Source: Metabacillus rhizolycopersici (GTDB taxonomy: Bacteria > Bacillota > Bacilli > Bacillales > Bacillaceae). From it: a DNA stretch of 64,000 nucleotides. The stretch lies in the NCBI RefSeq assembly GCF_020075705.1, contig NZ_JAIQUM010000002.1, positions 110,684-174,683 of the forward strand, in the 5' to 3' direction. Position numbers and translations under genes: made by a program. Below, piece after piece: positions 55,779 through 64,000 of the stretch. The notes beneath the pieces were generated by a model. It was not told where the DNA came from, ran no database searches, and saw nothing but the letters and a program-made list of their open reading frames with translations. Every line of letters starts with the position of its first letter. Positions within the stretch are counted from its first letter, which is position 1.

Positions 55779-56789
55779 TTTGTATGTAACACAAGTAACC
55801 TTACCCCCACATGATTCTCTTACAATCAGTTCATCCTGAAGAACAAACTTTTTCTTACTCAACAGTACACCATTGATTAATTTGATTAGTAGATCCATAG
55901 CTTGTTCCCCGATTTCATACTTTGGTTGTTGAATTGTGGTGATGCCTGGTTCAAAAACAGCGGAGATCTCCAGGTTATCAAATCCAACCACTGCGATATC
56001 ATCAGGTACTTTCATGCCATAATCCTTAATCGCCTTAATGGCACCCATCGCCATTTCATCATTAAACGTAAAAACAGCCGTTGGTAGCTCTTCTAAAGCT
56101 AGTAATTTAATCATTTGGTTATAACCGGACTTTAATCCATAATTTCCTTCTTGGATATAAGCAGGGGGTATCGTTAATTCATGAATCATCATGGCCTGTT
56201 GAAAGCCACGTAACCGGTCCCGACTTAGAACCACATCCATCGGGCCTGTAATATGGGCAATTCTAATATGACCAAGTTGTATGAGATGTTCGGTCATTTT
56301 CCTAGCACTGCTGACATTGTCAATCGATACCGTTGGCACCTCTAACCCGTCCAAATATTCGCAGGCGAGCACCATCGGAAATTGCGCAGAAATTTGCTGC
56401 AAGTTGGAAATGTCTAATCGAGCAGTAAGTAGAATAATGCCATCCACTTGTTTCTGAAATAAGAAATCGATAAATTGCCGCTCCTTATCGAGATTATTCC
56501 CCGTGTCTCCGAGAAGAACTTTATACCCGTAATATGATGCCGTATATTCAATCCCTCTTAGGACTTGCGAAAAAAAGGGATCTCGAATATCAGGAATGAC
56601 GACGAGTATGGTTTTCGTTTTCCGTGTTCTGAACTGACTAGCAATCATATGGGGTTGATAATTTAATTCTTTAATCACAACTAAAACTTTTTCACGCGTT
56701 TCCTTACTCACGAGATTAGGGTGCCGAATAACTCTGGATACGGTCGCTGGGGACACATTCGCTAATTTAGCAACATCCCTCATTTTCAT
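55776..56789 (-). CDS. LacI-family transcription regulator
   Basis: A 337-residue repressor. The N-terminal helix-turn-helix is MRDVAKLANVSPATVSRVI (3-21) with hinge; the periplasmic-binding-like sensor includes TILVVIPDIRDPFFSQVLRG, GIILLTARLD and VVGFDNLEISAVFEPGITTI. It resembles RbsR/CcpA relatives and the sugar-specific repressors often found with inositol or ribose genes. It is directly upstream of iolA on the same strand and may add a second level of control there. Start is ATG at 56789 after AAAGGAGG with longish 13 nt spacing. Confidence 0.88.
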   Translation of the reverse strand: MKMRDVAKLANVSPATVSRVIRHPNLVSKETREKVLVVIKELNYQPHMIASQFRTRKTKTILVVIPDIRDPFFSQVLRGIEYTASYYGYKVLLGDTGNNLDKERQFIDFLFQKQVDGIILLTARLDISNLQQISAQFPMVLACEYLDGLEVPTVSIDNVSSARKMTEHLIQLGHIRIAHITGPMDVVLSRDRLRGFQQAMMIHELTIPPAYIQEGNYGLKSGYNQMIKLLALEELPTAVFTFNDEMAMGAIKAIKDYGMKVPDDIAVVGFDNLEISAVFEPGITTIQQPKYEIGEQAMDLLIKLINGVLLSKKKFVLQDELIVRESCGGKVTCVTYK

Positions 56790-56892
56790 CTCATTAATCT
56801 AACCTCCTTTACTGAAGTCGGCTTTCTATTACATTCCAACTTAATCACAAGTCAGTAAAGCTAGTTTACTCCTAGAAAATAGATTTCTGATA

Positions 56893-57282
56893 TCATAATT
56901 TTCCTAGTAAAAATTGAGCTTCACCAAAACCAAAACTCCAGTCAGAGGCCCCATTTGTTACGATGGAAACCATAATATCATTTGGTTCGATCCCGCAGCT
57001 TTCTCCTAACTCTTTTACTAGTAATCTGTAGAAGTCTTTCTTTTGTTGATCACTTCGTTGAGTACTCGTTACACTGATGATGACAACATTTTTGCTACGC
57101 TCAAACCCTAATCCAGTATCTTCTATTATTAATTCATGTGCAGGATGCTGGGTAACTATTTGATAACGATCTCTCTCAGGAACACCAAACGCTTGAACAA
57201 CCGCTCGATGTGCAGCATCTAATAAATTTCGTAAAGTCTTTTCATCTCTTCCTTCAATAAGGTCGAATCTGATTAATGGCAT
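56893..57282 (-). CDS. Tautomerase-family protein
   Basis: A 129-residue member of the 4-oxalocrotonate tautomerase superfamily (double-length type). The catalytic proline is residue 2 ([12 protein letters not shown]). Other conserved pieces are [16 protein letters not shown] and a C-terminal [15 protein letters not shown]. It catalyses keto-enol tautomerisation or dehalogenation-type chemistry. An IolR-like triple array lies directly upstream, so it belongs to the inositol regulon, where a keto-enol isomerase could handle cyclic dione intermediates. Start is ATG after AGGGGGAG. Confidence 0.85.
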   Translation of the reverse strand: MPLIRFDLIEGRDEKTLRNLLDAAHRAVVQAFGVPERDRYQIVTQHPAHELIIEDTGLGFERSKNVVIISVTSTQRSDQQKKDFYRLLVKELGESCGIEPNDIMVSIVTNGASDWSFGFGEAQFLLGKL

Positions 57283-57335
57283 TTTAACTCCCCCTATACT
57301 TAGTATTGTACTAATCTGCTAATCATAATAATGTC

Positions 57336-57370
57336 ATTTTGATTACATTTTGATTATATCTTGATTAACT
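57336..57370. promoter_or_regulatory. IolR operator-like array upstream of the tautomerase gene
   Basis: Three direct 11-nt units: TTTTGATTACA, TTTTGATTATA, TCTTGATTAAC; the cleanest array in the window. Confidence 0.75.
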
Positions 57371-57576
57371 ATGGATCTATCATAATATTATTCTTAGTTA
57401 CTGTCAATAGATCAAGTAGTAAGAACATTTCTGCTTGTCAGCAGATTTTGTATGTCCTTATAGAACTGTTCTACCGCTTCTTACGTATACAACCATCCTA
57501 GTTCATCATTTATAACATATATAACTAATCTCTTTTATGAACTTGTAAATAAAGGGAGATTAAGGAGTTTTTTATT

Positions 57577-58075
57577 TTGATTGAATGCATATTCAGTCAA
57601 ATGTTTAACGAAACAGATGAAAGCGTCAATAAAAAAGTCAGTGCCGCGTTTGAATACAATTTAATTCCAATTATTTGTTGCGGGGAAACATTAGAGCAGC
57701 GCGAACACGAACAAACTTATAACATTGTTGATAATCAAATTAAACAAGCGCTAAATAGTCTGTCTGAAGAGCAAGCGAAACAAACCGTTATTGCCTATGA
57801 ACCTATTTGGGCTATTGGAACAGGAAAGTCTTCTTCTGCAAAAAAGGCCAATCTAGTGTGTGCTCATATTCTCTGTAATTGCTTCACAATTGTCAAAAGA
57901 GGCAGCAGCTTCTGTACGTATTCAATATGGTGGAAGCGTCAAACCTGAAAATATAGCGGAATTCATGGCTGAACCCTGATATTGATAGTGCTCTTGTAGA
58001 AGGAGCAAACCTCAATCCAGAAGACTTTATTCAACTATTAGAGGCGGGAATTAGTGAGATTACTTATAATTAATG
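57577..58075 (+). pseudogene. tpiA: Triosephosphate isomerase pseudogene
   Basis: C-terminal two thirds of TpiA, broken. Frame 1 reads [53 protein letters not shown] (with the catalytic glutamate). A shift near 57880 moves to a frame reading [19 protein letters not shown], and another near 57977 moves to DIDSALVEGANLNPEDFIQL then EAGISEITYN and stop. The N-terminal about 95 residues are gone; the new start (TTG after AAGGAG) is accidental. It was probably once a dedicated TPI that used the dihydroxyacetone phosphate made by IolJ. Confidence 0.92.
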
Positions 58076-58150
58076 GTATTTATGGCTCTTTTGATTAATT
58101 GAATTCCCTATTAAACTTAGGTAACAATATCATATGTTTAGATAAATATA

Positions 58151-58178
58151 AAAAGGACTGGAATCTCCAGTCCTTTTT
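58151..58178 (+). terminator. Terminator after the tpiA pseudogene
   Basis: Stem AAAAGGACTGG / CCAGTCCTTTT with a T5 tail. Confidence 0.85.
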
Positions 58179-58249
58179 AGTTACTCTTCTTTAATAAAAA
58201 ATACATAGAACAATAAAATCTTTGGGCTTAATTTTTCTATTTCTTTTTT

Positions 58250-58690
58250 TAAAACGATGCTGATAACTCCCATAGCTAAAGCAATGAGGTTCTAGGATAA
58301 TAGTACACTTCTTAACAGTATCCTTATCTTCTACATGGAAAGAGTTTCTACTGAAACACTAGTGTACGTTCTCTTAGAACATGAACGGACGTATTGCGTA
58401 TAGCAAGGCACTTTGTTCTACAAGCCTAAAAAGACACTCTCGATATGCTTATCGTTCCGCATAGGACGTAGTCATGACGATTGTTAATAAGAATATTTCA
58501 CCACATTGTTTTTTAAAAATGAGATGCTACTTTTGTGGTTGCTTCAGCAACAGTTTTTACCTAGTTGTTGGCTAGAAAGACTTTTCCCATGAAATGGACC
58601 ATTTGTTGAAAAGTACAAAACTTCTATTAATATCACCCATTATAGTTTTATTTTTGACGCTAAGTTATGACACCTTTCAATACCTTGATA
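58250..58690 (-). ncRNA. Candidate orphan transposon-type RNA locus O3 (ORF-less)
   Basis: Read on the minus strand: TATAAT (58639-58644), then structured DNA with GTTGCTGAAGCAAC and TAGCCAACAACTAG hairpins, then a GC-richer stretch (ACTACGTCCTATGCGG, GCCTTGCTATACGC). It ends with CTAGAACCTCATTGCTTTAG and CTATGGGAG, like an IS605 right-end hairpin. No long frame exists. It resembles O2 in layout and explains most of the gene-free stretch 58179-58766. The class is inferred only. Confidence 0.35.
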
Positions 58691-58766
58691 ATTCAGTACT
58701 TTAAAAACAGTGTCAAAACTCTTAAAAAATGAATATCCATATATTTAAGTCAATCATAGTCATTTA

Positions 58767-60203
58767 CTATTCATCAACACTTACATTTCCAACCCGTTTT
58801 TCCTTCAATTCATCTTCCGGCGACTTTTTATTTTTAATGAAAAAGGAAATAATTACGCCTACTAACGAAAGAATCGTGATTACAATAAAAGCAACATTAG
58901 CCCCATACATATCCGGATTGGCGATTTCAGGCCGTTGTTGGGCGGTTTCTGCTGAAGTAGTCATCACAGTGACAAGAATAGCAGTACCAACCGAAGCTGC
59001 GATCATTTTCATCGTATTGTCCATGGCTGCTCCATGAGCAATCAATCGTTTTGGTAGCTTGTTTAACCCTGCCGTCGCAACTGGCATCATCACCATCGAA
59101 AGACCAAACATCCGAATCCCATACATAATTGTGATGAAGGTAAAGGATGTAGAGGGGCCCAGATTTGATAACGCTAACGAAGACACTGTTATAATAGATA
59201 GGCCAATTAACGCTAACCACCTTGCACCGACTTTATCGAAAATCCTTCCTGTAATAGGTGACATCAAGCCAGTAATAAGCGCTCCAGGTAATAGAGCCAA
59301 ACCTGCTTCAAACGCTGTAAATTCCCTCATATTTTGCATAAATAGAGGAATGATTGTTTCCGATCCGATTAACCCCATAAAGGTAATCATTCCAATGATC
59401 ACGGTTAATGGAAAAACCGAATTCTTAAATACTCTGAACTCAAGCATTGGATGTTCCAAGCGCAATTGCCTTGTAATAAACAACACAAGTGCTAGCGCTC
59501 CTACTCCGAGCCAGATGAGCGTACTTAAGGCTAACCAGCCGGAATTGCCAGCGCTAGTAAATCCATAAAGTAATCCTCCAAATCCAGTTGAAGATAAAAT
59601 AATCGACAGGACATCGACTTTCGGTTTAGTTACCTCTGTCACATTTTTCATCGCAAAAAATGCAATCACGATATCAATAAGGGCAATTGGCAAAATGATA
59701 AAAAATAAGAGCCTCCAAGAATAATGAGAGGTTACCCATCCTGATAAGGCTGGACCAATCGCTGGCGCAAAGGACATAACTAGACCAACTAATCCCATTG
59801 CTGCACCGCGCTTATTAACAGGAAAAATCATCAAAAATACTGTTTGCATGAGAGGAAGCATAACTCCAGCTCCACTTGATTGGATCACTCTACCGAGTAA
59901 TAGCATTTCAAAGTTAGGAGCAAAACCCGCGACTAAAGTTCCGAAGGCAAAAATACTCATCGCAGATATAAAGAGCTGCCTCGTTGAAAAGCGCTCCAAT
60001 AAAAAGGCACTGATAGGAATCATAATCCCATTCACAAGCATAAAAACAGTCGTTAGCCACTGTGCACTGTTCGCCGTAACATTCATTTCCTTCATAATCG
60101 GCGGTATGGCTGTAATCATAAGTGTTTGATTCAATATAGCAATAAAAGCTCCTGCAAGTAGAAGTCCTACAATTGTAGACTTCTTATAGCCTGGTGTTTC
60201 CAT
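58767..60203 (-). CDS. MDR-type MFS exporter, DHA2 (14-helix) family
   Basis: Drug:proton antiporter of the EmrB/QacA/LmrB group, 478 residues. Helix 1 is LLLAGAFIAILNQTLMITAIPP; WLTTVFMLVNGIMIPISAFL follows; motif C is GLVMSFAPAIGPALSGWV in helix 5; late motifs include MTFMGLIGSETIIPLFMQNM. It is LmrB-like (lincomycin/puromycin efflux in B. subtilis), but the real substrate is unknown. No regulator gene is adjacent. Start is ATG after GAGGAATAG. Confidence 0.88.
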   Translation of the reverse strand: METPGYKKSTIVGLLLAGAFIAILNQTLMITAIPPIMKEMNVTANSAQWLTTVFMLVNGIMIPISAFLLERFSTRQLFISAMSIFAFGTLVAGFAPNFEMLLLGRVIQSSGAGVMLPLMQTVFLMIFPVNKRGAAMGLVGLVMSFAPAIGPALSGWVTSHYSWRLLFFIILPIALIDIVIAFFAMKNVTEVTKPKVDVLSIILSSTGFGGLLYGFTSAGNSGWLALSTLIWLGVGALALVLFITRQLRLEHPMLEFRVFKNSVFPLTVIIGMITFMGLIGSETIIPLFMQNMREFTAFEAGLALLPGALITGLMSPITGRIFDKVGARWLALIGLSIITVSSLALSNLGPSTSFTFITIMYGIRMFGLSMVMMPVATAGLNKLPKRLIAHGAAMDNTMKMIAASVGTAILVTVMTTSAETAQQRPEIANPDMYGANVAFIVITILSLVGVIISFFIKNKKSPEDELKEKRVGNVSVDE

Positions 60204-60411
60204 TCTACCTATTCCTCATTTCTTTTCTATATCAGTCTCAGAATATGATCCCAACAAGGTAATATTTTCATACAGTAACCCTTATTACATATAGGATTCT
60301 GTCAATATAAATATCGTTGCAACACATCCTTTTACAGAGTACACGATTTTACATTAATAATCTATCTATTGAGCTCGAAGTGTTTTACATTTTAAATTTT
60401 TATATTTTACA
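60204..60411. other. AT-rich stretch upstream of the DHA2 exporter
   Basis: Promoter-sized region with no ORF. The next 120 nt (60412-60536) carry the terminator of the DUF2935 gene and a CGATACTAGTATTCG palindrome of unknown meaning. Confidence 0.4.
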
Positions 60412-60445
60412 TAAAAAAAGGGACTCACAAATTGTAAGTTCCCTT
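60412..60445 (-). terminator. Terminator of the DUF2935 gene
   Basis: Stem AAGGGAACTTACAA / TTGTGAGTCCCTT (one G-U pair) followed by T7 on the minus strand. Confidence 0.8.
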
Positions 60446-60536
60446 GATTTTTTATTTAGTTCCTCCCTTTTCGATACTAGTATTCGAGGGCGAACCGACA
60501 CTCCTCACAAACATGATGTTGATACTACAGACTTTA

Positions 60537-61325
60537 TTAATTATTTTTTAGCTTTGCTTCAAACAAATCTATGATTTCAATAAATCTTTCTGCTTCTCTA
60601 AATGTATGATCAGCTAGAAGAGGATGAATATTGCTCTTAATACGGCATGCTTCTATTAACTCTCTAGCTGTTTTCTTAAAGTCCCTTAACGAAACAACGG
60701 AAACTTTATTTTGATCTAAAAATTGGTCTAGTAAAGGCCGAGTTTCAGACTGCGGTCGCATTGAGTCTAGGTCGATTGCCTGGAATACAAGCTGGTCAAA
60801 GTCATGACTAAACTCTCTAGCCTGTTCTACTAATTTACGTTCCGATGGATCCAAAAGGTGCCCAATAAACTTTGCATGATCTGCCATGATTTTAAGGAAG
60901 AAAACATTTTCTCCAATAATAGCTTCGGGAAGGGGTGTTAATTTCCCTTCATTAAGTTCTTTTAATCGATTAGCGAAGTAAGCTGCTTCTCTGCTAATAT
61001 GATCAACCAACAAAGGGTAATTATTTGATCGAATTTCGCAACGTAGAGTTAATCCTAATACTTTCCTTTTATAACTCCAAATGGATGCAGCTGCTTGATA
61101 AACTTGATTATTAAACGATTGGATTTGTTGAGGGTCAGAATTAACTGTAAACTTACTCAATTGTTCCTCTATTCTCTCAAAAACGGTTATAAACTGCTGT
61201 GCTTCCTCAATCAATTGTTTCTGATCATGTGTAAAGCCTAAACTTAGGAATAATGCATGCTCTTTCATAATCCTTGACCAAAACTGAATTTCATCTAAGG
61301 ACCTCGCAACAAATTGGTTTGCCAT
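60537..61325 (-). CDS. DUF2935 family protein
   Basis: A 262-residue all-helical cytoplasmic protein with two internally repeated halves, each opening with an E-x-x-F-W or E-x-V-F-F segment and a D/E-H-A-x-F motif: EIQFWSRIMKEHALFL (about 12-27) and ENVFFLKIMADHAKFIG (about 145-161). Histidine/glutamate pairs such as LLVDHISREAAYF and LLADHTFREAERF are also duplicated. This fits the ferritin-like four-helix DUF2935 fold, which may bind metal. Start is ATG after GGTGGAGG. Cellular role unknown; it lies next to the tRNA operon. Confidence 0.85.
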   Translation of the reverse strand: MANQFVARSLDEIQFWSRIMKEHALFLSLGFTHDQKQLIEEAQQFITVFERIEEQLSKFTVNSDPQQIQSFNNQVYQAAASIWSYKRKVLGLTLRCEIRSNNYPLLVDHISREAAYFANRLKELNEGKLTPLPEAIIGENVFFLKIMADHAKFIGHLLDPSERKLVEQAREFSHDFDQLVFQAIDLDSMRPQSETRPLLDQFLDQNKVSVVSLRDFKKTARELIEACRIKSNIHPLLADHTFREAERFIEIIDLFEAKLKNN

Positions 61326-61462
61326 GAAACCTCCACCTTTGTTAGTTTTATATGTATTATAAAATTGATCAAAACATTAATTTTTAGTAAACCATGCCCA
61401 TAATTTATATCTATGACAATTTCGTAGTTATTATCACAACTCCTTTACATACGGCTTAAATC

Positions 61463-61502
61463 AATTCTTTCAACATCTGAAAATATAGATGTTGAAAGAA
61501 TT
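61463..61502. repeat. Perfect 16 bp inverted repeat
   Basis: AATTCTTTCAACATCT / AGATGTTGAAAGAATT with an 8 nt loop and no T run on either strand. It lies in the gene-free stretch 61326-61694 upstream of the DUF2935 gene. It could be an operator or a small RNA hairpin. Nothing else was seen in the stretch. Confidence 0.6.
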
Positions 61503-61696
61503 CTTATTGACACAGCAAGTGAATCAGAATTTAAATCTAATGTGCCTATAACTCCCATATAGATTAATAAAAGCCGAAGCAAATAACGTTGTTTTATTTT
61601 TAGTTCATCCTCTCTTTATGACATTCACCTTTTTGAACTCATCGTACATGATCTTCAACCATTATTCGTAGTAAATCTGGAGTTTTTCAGAAAATA

Positions 61697-61732
61697 GAAA
61701 AAGACTTCGTATAATTAAATACGAAGTCTCTT
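61697..61732 (-). terminator. Terminator of the tRNA operon
   Basis: Stem GAGACTTCGTAT / ATACGAAGTCTT with a T5 run on the minus strand, just after the last tRNA-Leu. Confidence 0.92.
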
Positions 61733-61740
61733 ATGCTTGA

Positions 61741-61823
61741 TACCTGAGGCCGGACTTGAACCGGCACGCCCGCAAAGGCAGTGGATTTTGAGTCCACCGT
61801 GTCTGCCATTCCACCACTCAGGC
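61741..61823 (-). tRNA. tRNA-Leu (CAA)
   Basis: Long-variable-arm tRNA. Anticodon stem GTGGA / TCCAC with loop CTCAAAA gives CAA. CCA is not encoded. Sixteenth and last of the operon. Confidence 0.93.
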
Positions 61824-61919
61824 AAAACTATAAAGTTTAGTGTTAGTGAATTTAGTCGTTCTATACTCTTTTAAAGCATATATATCTGTCAATTCCCTCA
61901 CACTAATAAATAAGTAAAA

Positions 61920-62008
61920 TGGTGCCGAGGACCGGAATCGAACCGGTACGGTAGTCACCTACCGCAGGATTTTAAGTCCTGTGCGTCTGCCAGTTCCGCC
62001 ACCCCGGC
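61920..62008 (-). tRNA. tRNA-Leu (TAA)
   Basis: Acceptor GCCGGGG, loop CTTAAAA giving TAA, long variable arm, CCA encoded. Confidence 0.95.
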
Positions 62009-62025
62009 AAGGGTGTAAAATTAAT

Positions 62026-62099
<74 letters not shown>

Positions 62100-62110
62100 A
62101 TTCATTAAAT

Positions 62111-62185
62111 TGGAGCGGAAGACGGGATTCGAACCCGCGACCCCCACCTTGGCAAGGTGGTGTTCTACCACTGAACTACTTCCGC
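62111..62185 (-). tRNA. tRNA-Gly (GCC)
   Basis: Acceptor GCGGAAG, loop TTGCCAA giving GCC, CCA encoded. Confidence 0.95.
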
Positions 62186-62240
62186 GTCTAACTTATATAC
62201 TCTAGCCTATGCAAGATAGACGGAAATGTGATATAAAATA

Positions 62241-62315
62241 TGGCTGGGCTAGCTGGATTTGAACCAACGCATGTCGCAGTCAAAGTGCGATGCCTTACCG
62301 CTTGGCTATAGCCCA
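62241..62315 (-). tRNA. tRNA-Gln (TTG)
   Basis: Acceptor TGGGCTA, loop CTTTGAC giving TTG, CCA encoded. Confidence 0.94.
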
Positions 62316-62336
62316 TTAATTTTTTTGAAAAATAAA

Positions 62337-62413
62337 TGGGGCGACTGATGGGAATCGAACCCACGAATGCCTGAACCACAATCAGGTGCGTTAACCACTT
62401 CGCCACAATCGCC
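62337..62413 (-). tRNA. tRNA-His (GTG)
   Basis: Loop TTGTGGT giving GTG; the extra 5' G (position -1) pairs with C73; CCA encoded. Confidence 0.95.
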
Positions 62414-62427
62414 ATTATTCATTAAAT

Positions 62428-62501
62428 TGGCAGGGGCAGTAGGAATCGAACCCACATCAAAGGTTTTGGAGACCTCTATTCTACCGTTAAACTATGCCCC
62501 T
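62428..62501 (-). tRNA. tRNA-Trp (CCA)
   Basis: Acceptor AGGGGCA, loop CTCCAAA giving CCA anticodon, 3' CCA encoded. Confidence 0.95.
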
Positions 62502-62508
62502 ATTAAAA

Positions 62509-62592
62509 TGGTGGAGGGGGGCAGATTCGAACTGCCGAACCCGAAGGAGCGGATTTACAGTCCGCCGCGTTTAGCCACTTCGCTACCCCTCC
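62509..62592 (-). tRNA. tRNA-Tyr (GTA)
   Basis: Acceptor GGAGGGG, loop CTGTAAA giving GTA, long variable arm (class II), CCA encoded. Confidence 0.95.
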
Positions 62593-62607
62593 ATATATGT
62601 GAAACAG

Positions 62608-62680
<73 letters not shown>

Positions 62681-62716
62681 GTATTTATTAATATAATTAT
62701 TTTCCATAATAAAAGG

Positions 62717-62789
62717 TGGCTCAGGACGGAATCGAACCGCCGACACATGGATTTTCAGTCCATTGCTCTACCAACTGAGCTACTGAGCC
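62717..62789 (-). tRNA. tRNA-Phe (GAA)
   Basis: Acceptor GGCTCAG, loop CTGAAAA giving GAA; the 3' end reads ACCT, so CCA is not fully encoded. Confidence 0.94.
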
Positions 62790-62810
62790 ATTTAGTTTAC
62801 GGCTTCCACT

Positions 62811-62945
62811 AAACTTCGAATCTCTGCGTCAGCTCTTTCGTTCACATCCTCACGTATTGACATACGCTCCGGTGTTCACTCAATCGCTTCCTTGATCTTC
62901 TCGTTTATTGAAACCCTTTTCCTTGAGATAAGTAAATAATAGACT
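62811..62945 (-). other. Long structured spacer inside the tRNA operon
   Basis: All other spacers in this operon are under 100 nt; this one is 170 nt between tRNA-Asp and tRNA-Phe. Read on the minus strand it is GC-richer than its surroundings and has a hairpin CGTAT-GTCA-ATACG and the words GATCAAGGAAGCGATTGAG and GAAAGAGCTGACGCAGAG. There is no cloverleaf and no ORF. It looks like an inserted element or a processing signal. Confidence 0.5.
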
Positions 62946-62959
62946 TATCGTAATAAGAA

Positions 62960-63036
62960 TGGCGGTCCGGACGGGACTCGAACCCGCGACCTCCTGCGTG
63001 ACAGGCAGGCATTCTAACCAACTGAACTACCGGACC
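62960..63036 (-). tRNA. tRNA-Asp (GTC)
   Basis: Acceptor GGTCCGG, loop CTGTCAC giving GTC, CCA encoded. Confidence 0.95.
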
Positions 63037-63042
63037 ATTTTT

Positions 63043-63119
<77 letters not shown>

Positions 63120-63144
63120 ATAATAATAATTCATGTAAATTTCA

Positions 63145-63220
63145 TGGTGGAGGATGACGGGATCGAACCGCCGACCCTCTGCTTGTAAGGCAGATGCTCT
63201 CCCAGCTGAGCTAATCCTCC
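63145..63220 (-). tRNA. tRNA-Val (TAC)
   Basis: Acceptor GGAGGAT, loop CTTACAA giving TAC, CCA encoded. Confidence 0.95.
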
Positions 63221-63227
63221 GAATATA

Positions 63228-63302
63228 TGGTGACCCGTACGGGATTCGAACCCGTGTTACCGCCGTGAAAGGGCGGTGTCTTAACCGCTTGACCAACGGG
63301 CC
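63228..63302 (-). tRNA. tRNA-Glu (TTC)
   Basis: Acceptor GGCCCGT, loop CTTTCAC giving TTC, CCA encoded. Confidence 0.95.
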
Positions 63303-63321
63303 ATTTTAAAAATATAAATAG

Positions 63322-63413
63322 TGGCGGAGAGCAAGGGATTTGAACCCTTGAGACAGTTTTCACCGCCTACACGATTTCCAATCGTGCTCCTTCGGCCACT
63401 CGGACAGCTCTCC
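63322..63413 (-). tRNA. tRNA-Ser (GGA)
   Basis: Acceptor GGAGAGC, loop TTGGAAA giving GGA, long variable arm, CCA encoded. Confidence 0.95.
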
Positions 63414-63417
63414 AAAA

Positions 63418-63492
63418 TGGCTCCGCAGGTAGGACTCGAACCTACGACCGATCGGTTAACAGCCGATAGCTCTACCACTGAGCTACTGCGGA
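63418..63492 (-). tRNA. tRNA-Asn (GTT)
   Basis: Acceptor TCCGCAG, loop CTGTTAA giving GTT, CCA encoded. First tRNA after 5S rRNA; the operon order N-S-E-V-fM-D-F-T-Y-W-H-Q-G-C-L-L matches the 16-tRNA B. subtilis trnD type. Confidence 0.95.
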
Positions 63493-63503
63493 ACAATATA
63501 ACA

Positions 63504-63618
<115 letters not shown>

Positions 63619-63733
63619 ACATTTGCGACATAGATTATTATACTATATCACGAAAATATTTCAAGCTTTTTTTATAAAAGCTTTTATATTCCTTCAAAAC
63701 TAGATAACGATTCACAATTCAATTCACTGAAGT

Positions 63734-64000
<267 letters not shown>

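Noticed and set aside
57577..57948. An intact small gene for a TPI-like protein
   Set aside because: The remaining TpiA sequence continues in other frames up to 58075, so this is a frameshifted pseudogene.
59059..59568. 169-codon plus-strand frame
   Set aside because: Antisense of the DHA2 exporter; rich in I/N/P as expected for a shadow frame, with no start site.

Overview
The window is low-GC DNA with strong AGGAGG-type ribosome binding sites, B. subtilis-like gene order and a 16-tRNA operon in the classic Bacillus order. This points to a Bacillaceae chromosome (Bacillus in the broad sense), but not B. subtilis itself. Blocks matching B. subtilis neighbourhoods are the yhcV/yhcU/yhcT/srtD group at 1-4 kb, yclNOPQ at 7-11 kb, and prkA-yhbH, trmL, yhbB and queG at 16-24 kb. 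All calls come from reading the sequence and remembered family features; no search was run.

Region by region. 0-7 kb: a CBS protein cut by the window edge, a DsbB-like oxidase with a membrane-anchored thioredoxin, YhcU, a pseudouridine synthase, a class D sortase, an acyl-CoA dehydrogenase and CorA. 7-11.4 kb: a Fur-controlled petrobactin-type siderophore importer with two perfect Fur boxes. 11.8-15.4 kb: a ribbon-helix-helix protein, a Bcr/CflA-type exporter and a CNNM/CorC-like membrane protein. 15.8-25.7 kb: the PrkA/YhbH sporulation-stress pair, TrmL, an amidase-domain protein, MscL, QueG, a B3/B4 protein, tRNA-Gly and an IDEAL-domain protein.

26.5-57.3 kb is a large inositol/cyclitol catabolic region. 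iolR starts it. iolE, iolI and iolG lie at 32.7-35.6 kb, the transporter iolT at 43.8 kb, and a second unit iolA-B-C-D-J-S at 55.5-48.1 kb. Between them are three further Gfo/Idh/MocA dehydrogenases, three xylose-isomerase-like TIM-barrel enzymes, three AraC-family regulators, a LacI-family regulator, an extra MFS carrier and a tautomerase. Arrays of an 11-nt repeat (TTTTGATTAAC-like), matching known IolR operators, precede five of these units. CcpA-type cre sites often lie beside them. In outline, IolT imports inositol; IolG, IolE, IolD, IolB, IolC, IolJ and IolA carry it to acetyl-CoA and dihydroxyacetone phosphate; the extra dehydrogenase/isomerase sets probably feed related cyclitols or sugars into the same route.

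57.5-64 kb: a broken triosephosphate isomerase gene, a DHA2-type exporter, a DUF2935 protein, then the 16-tRNA operon, 5S rRNA and the 3' end of 23S rRNA, all on the minus strand.

Mobile and unexplained sequence stands out. (1) At least 12 copies of a 100-165 nt palindromic element carry an inner stem whose sequence changes on both arms together; all lie in the first 40 kb. (2) An IscB nuclease has an intact catalytic part, but an in-frame TGA interrupts its N-terminal domain; a conserved omega-RNA-like leader precedes it. (3) Three ORF-less structured loci (26.1, 47.7 and 58.3 kb) look like orphan guide-RNA or transposon-RNA remnants. (4) A short repeat ending in ACTGCCCGTTAA occurs five times, once inside a decayed iolE copy. 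(5) Three tiny paralogous peptides share a D/E-F-D-x-S-M-D/E-x-Y-G core; two are tandem at 46.1-46.3 kb and one is at 37.1 kb. I did not recognise this peptide family.
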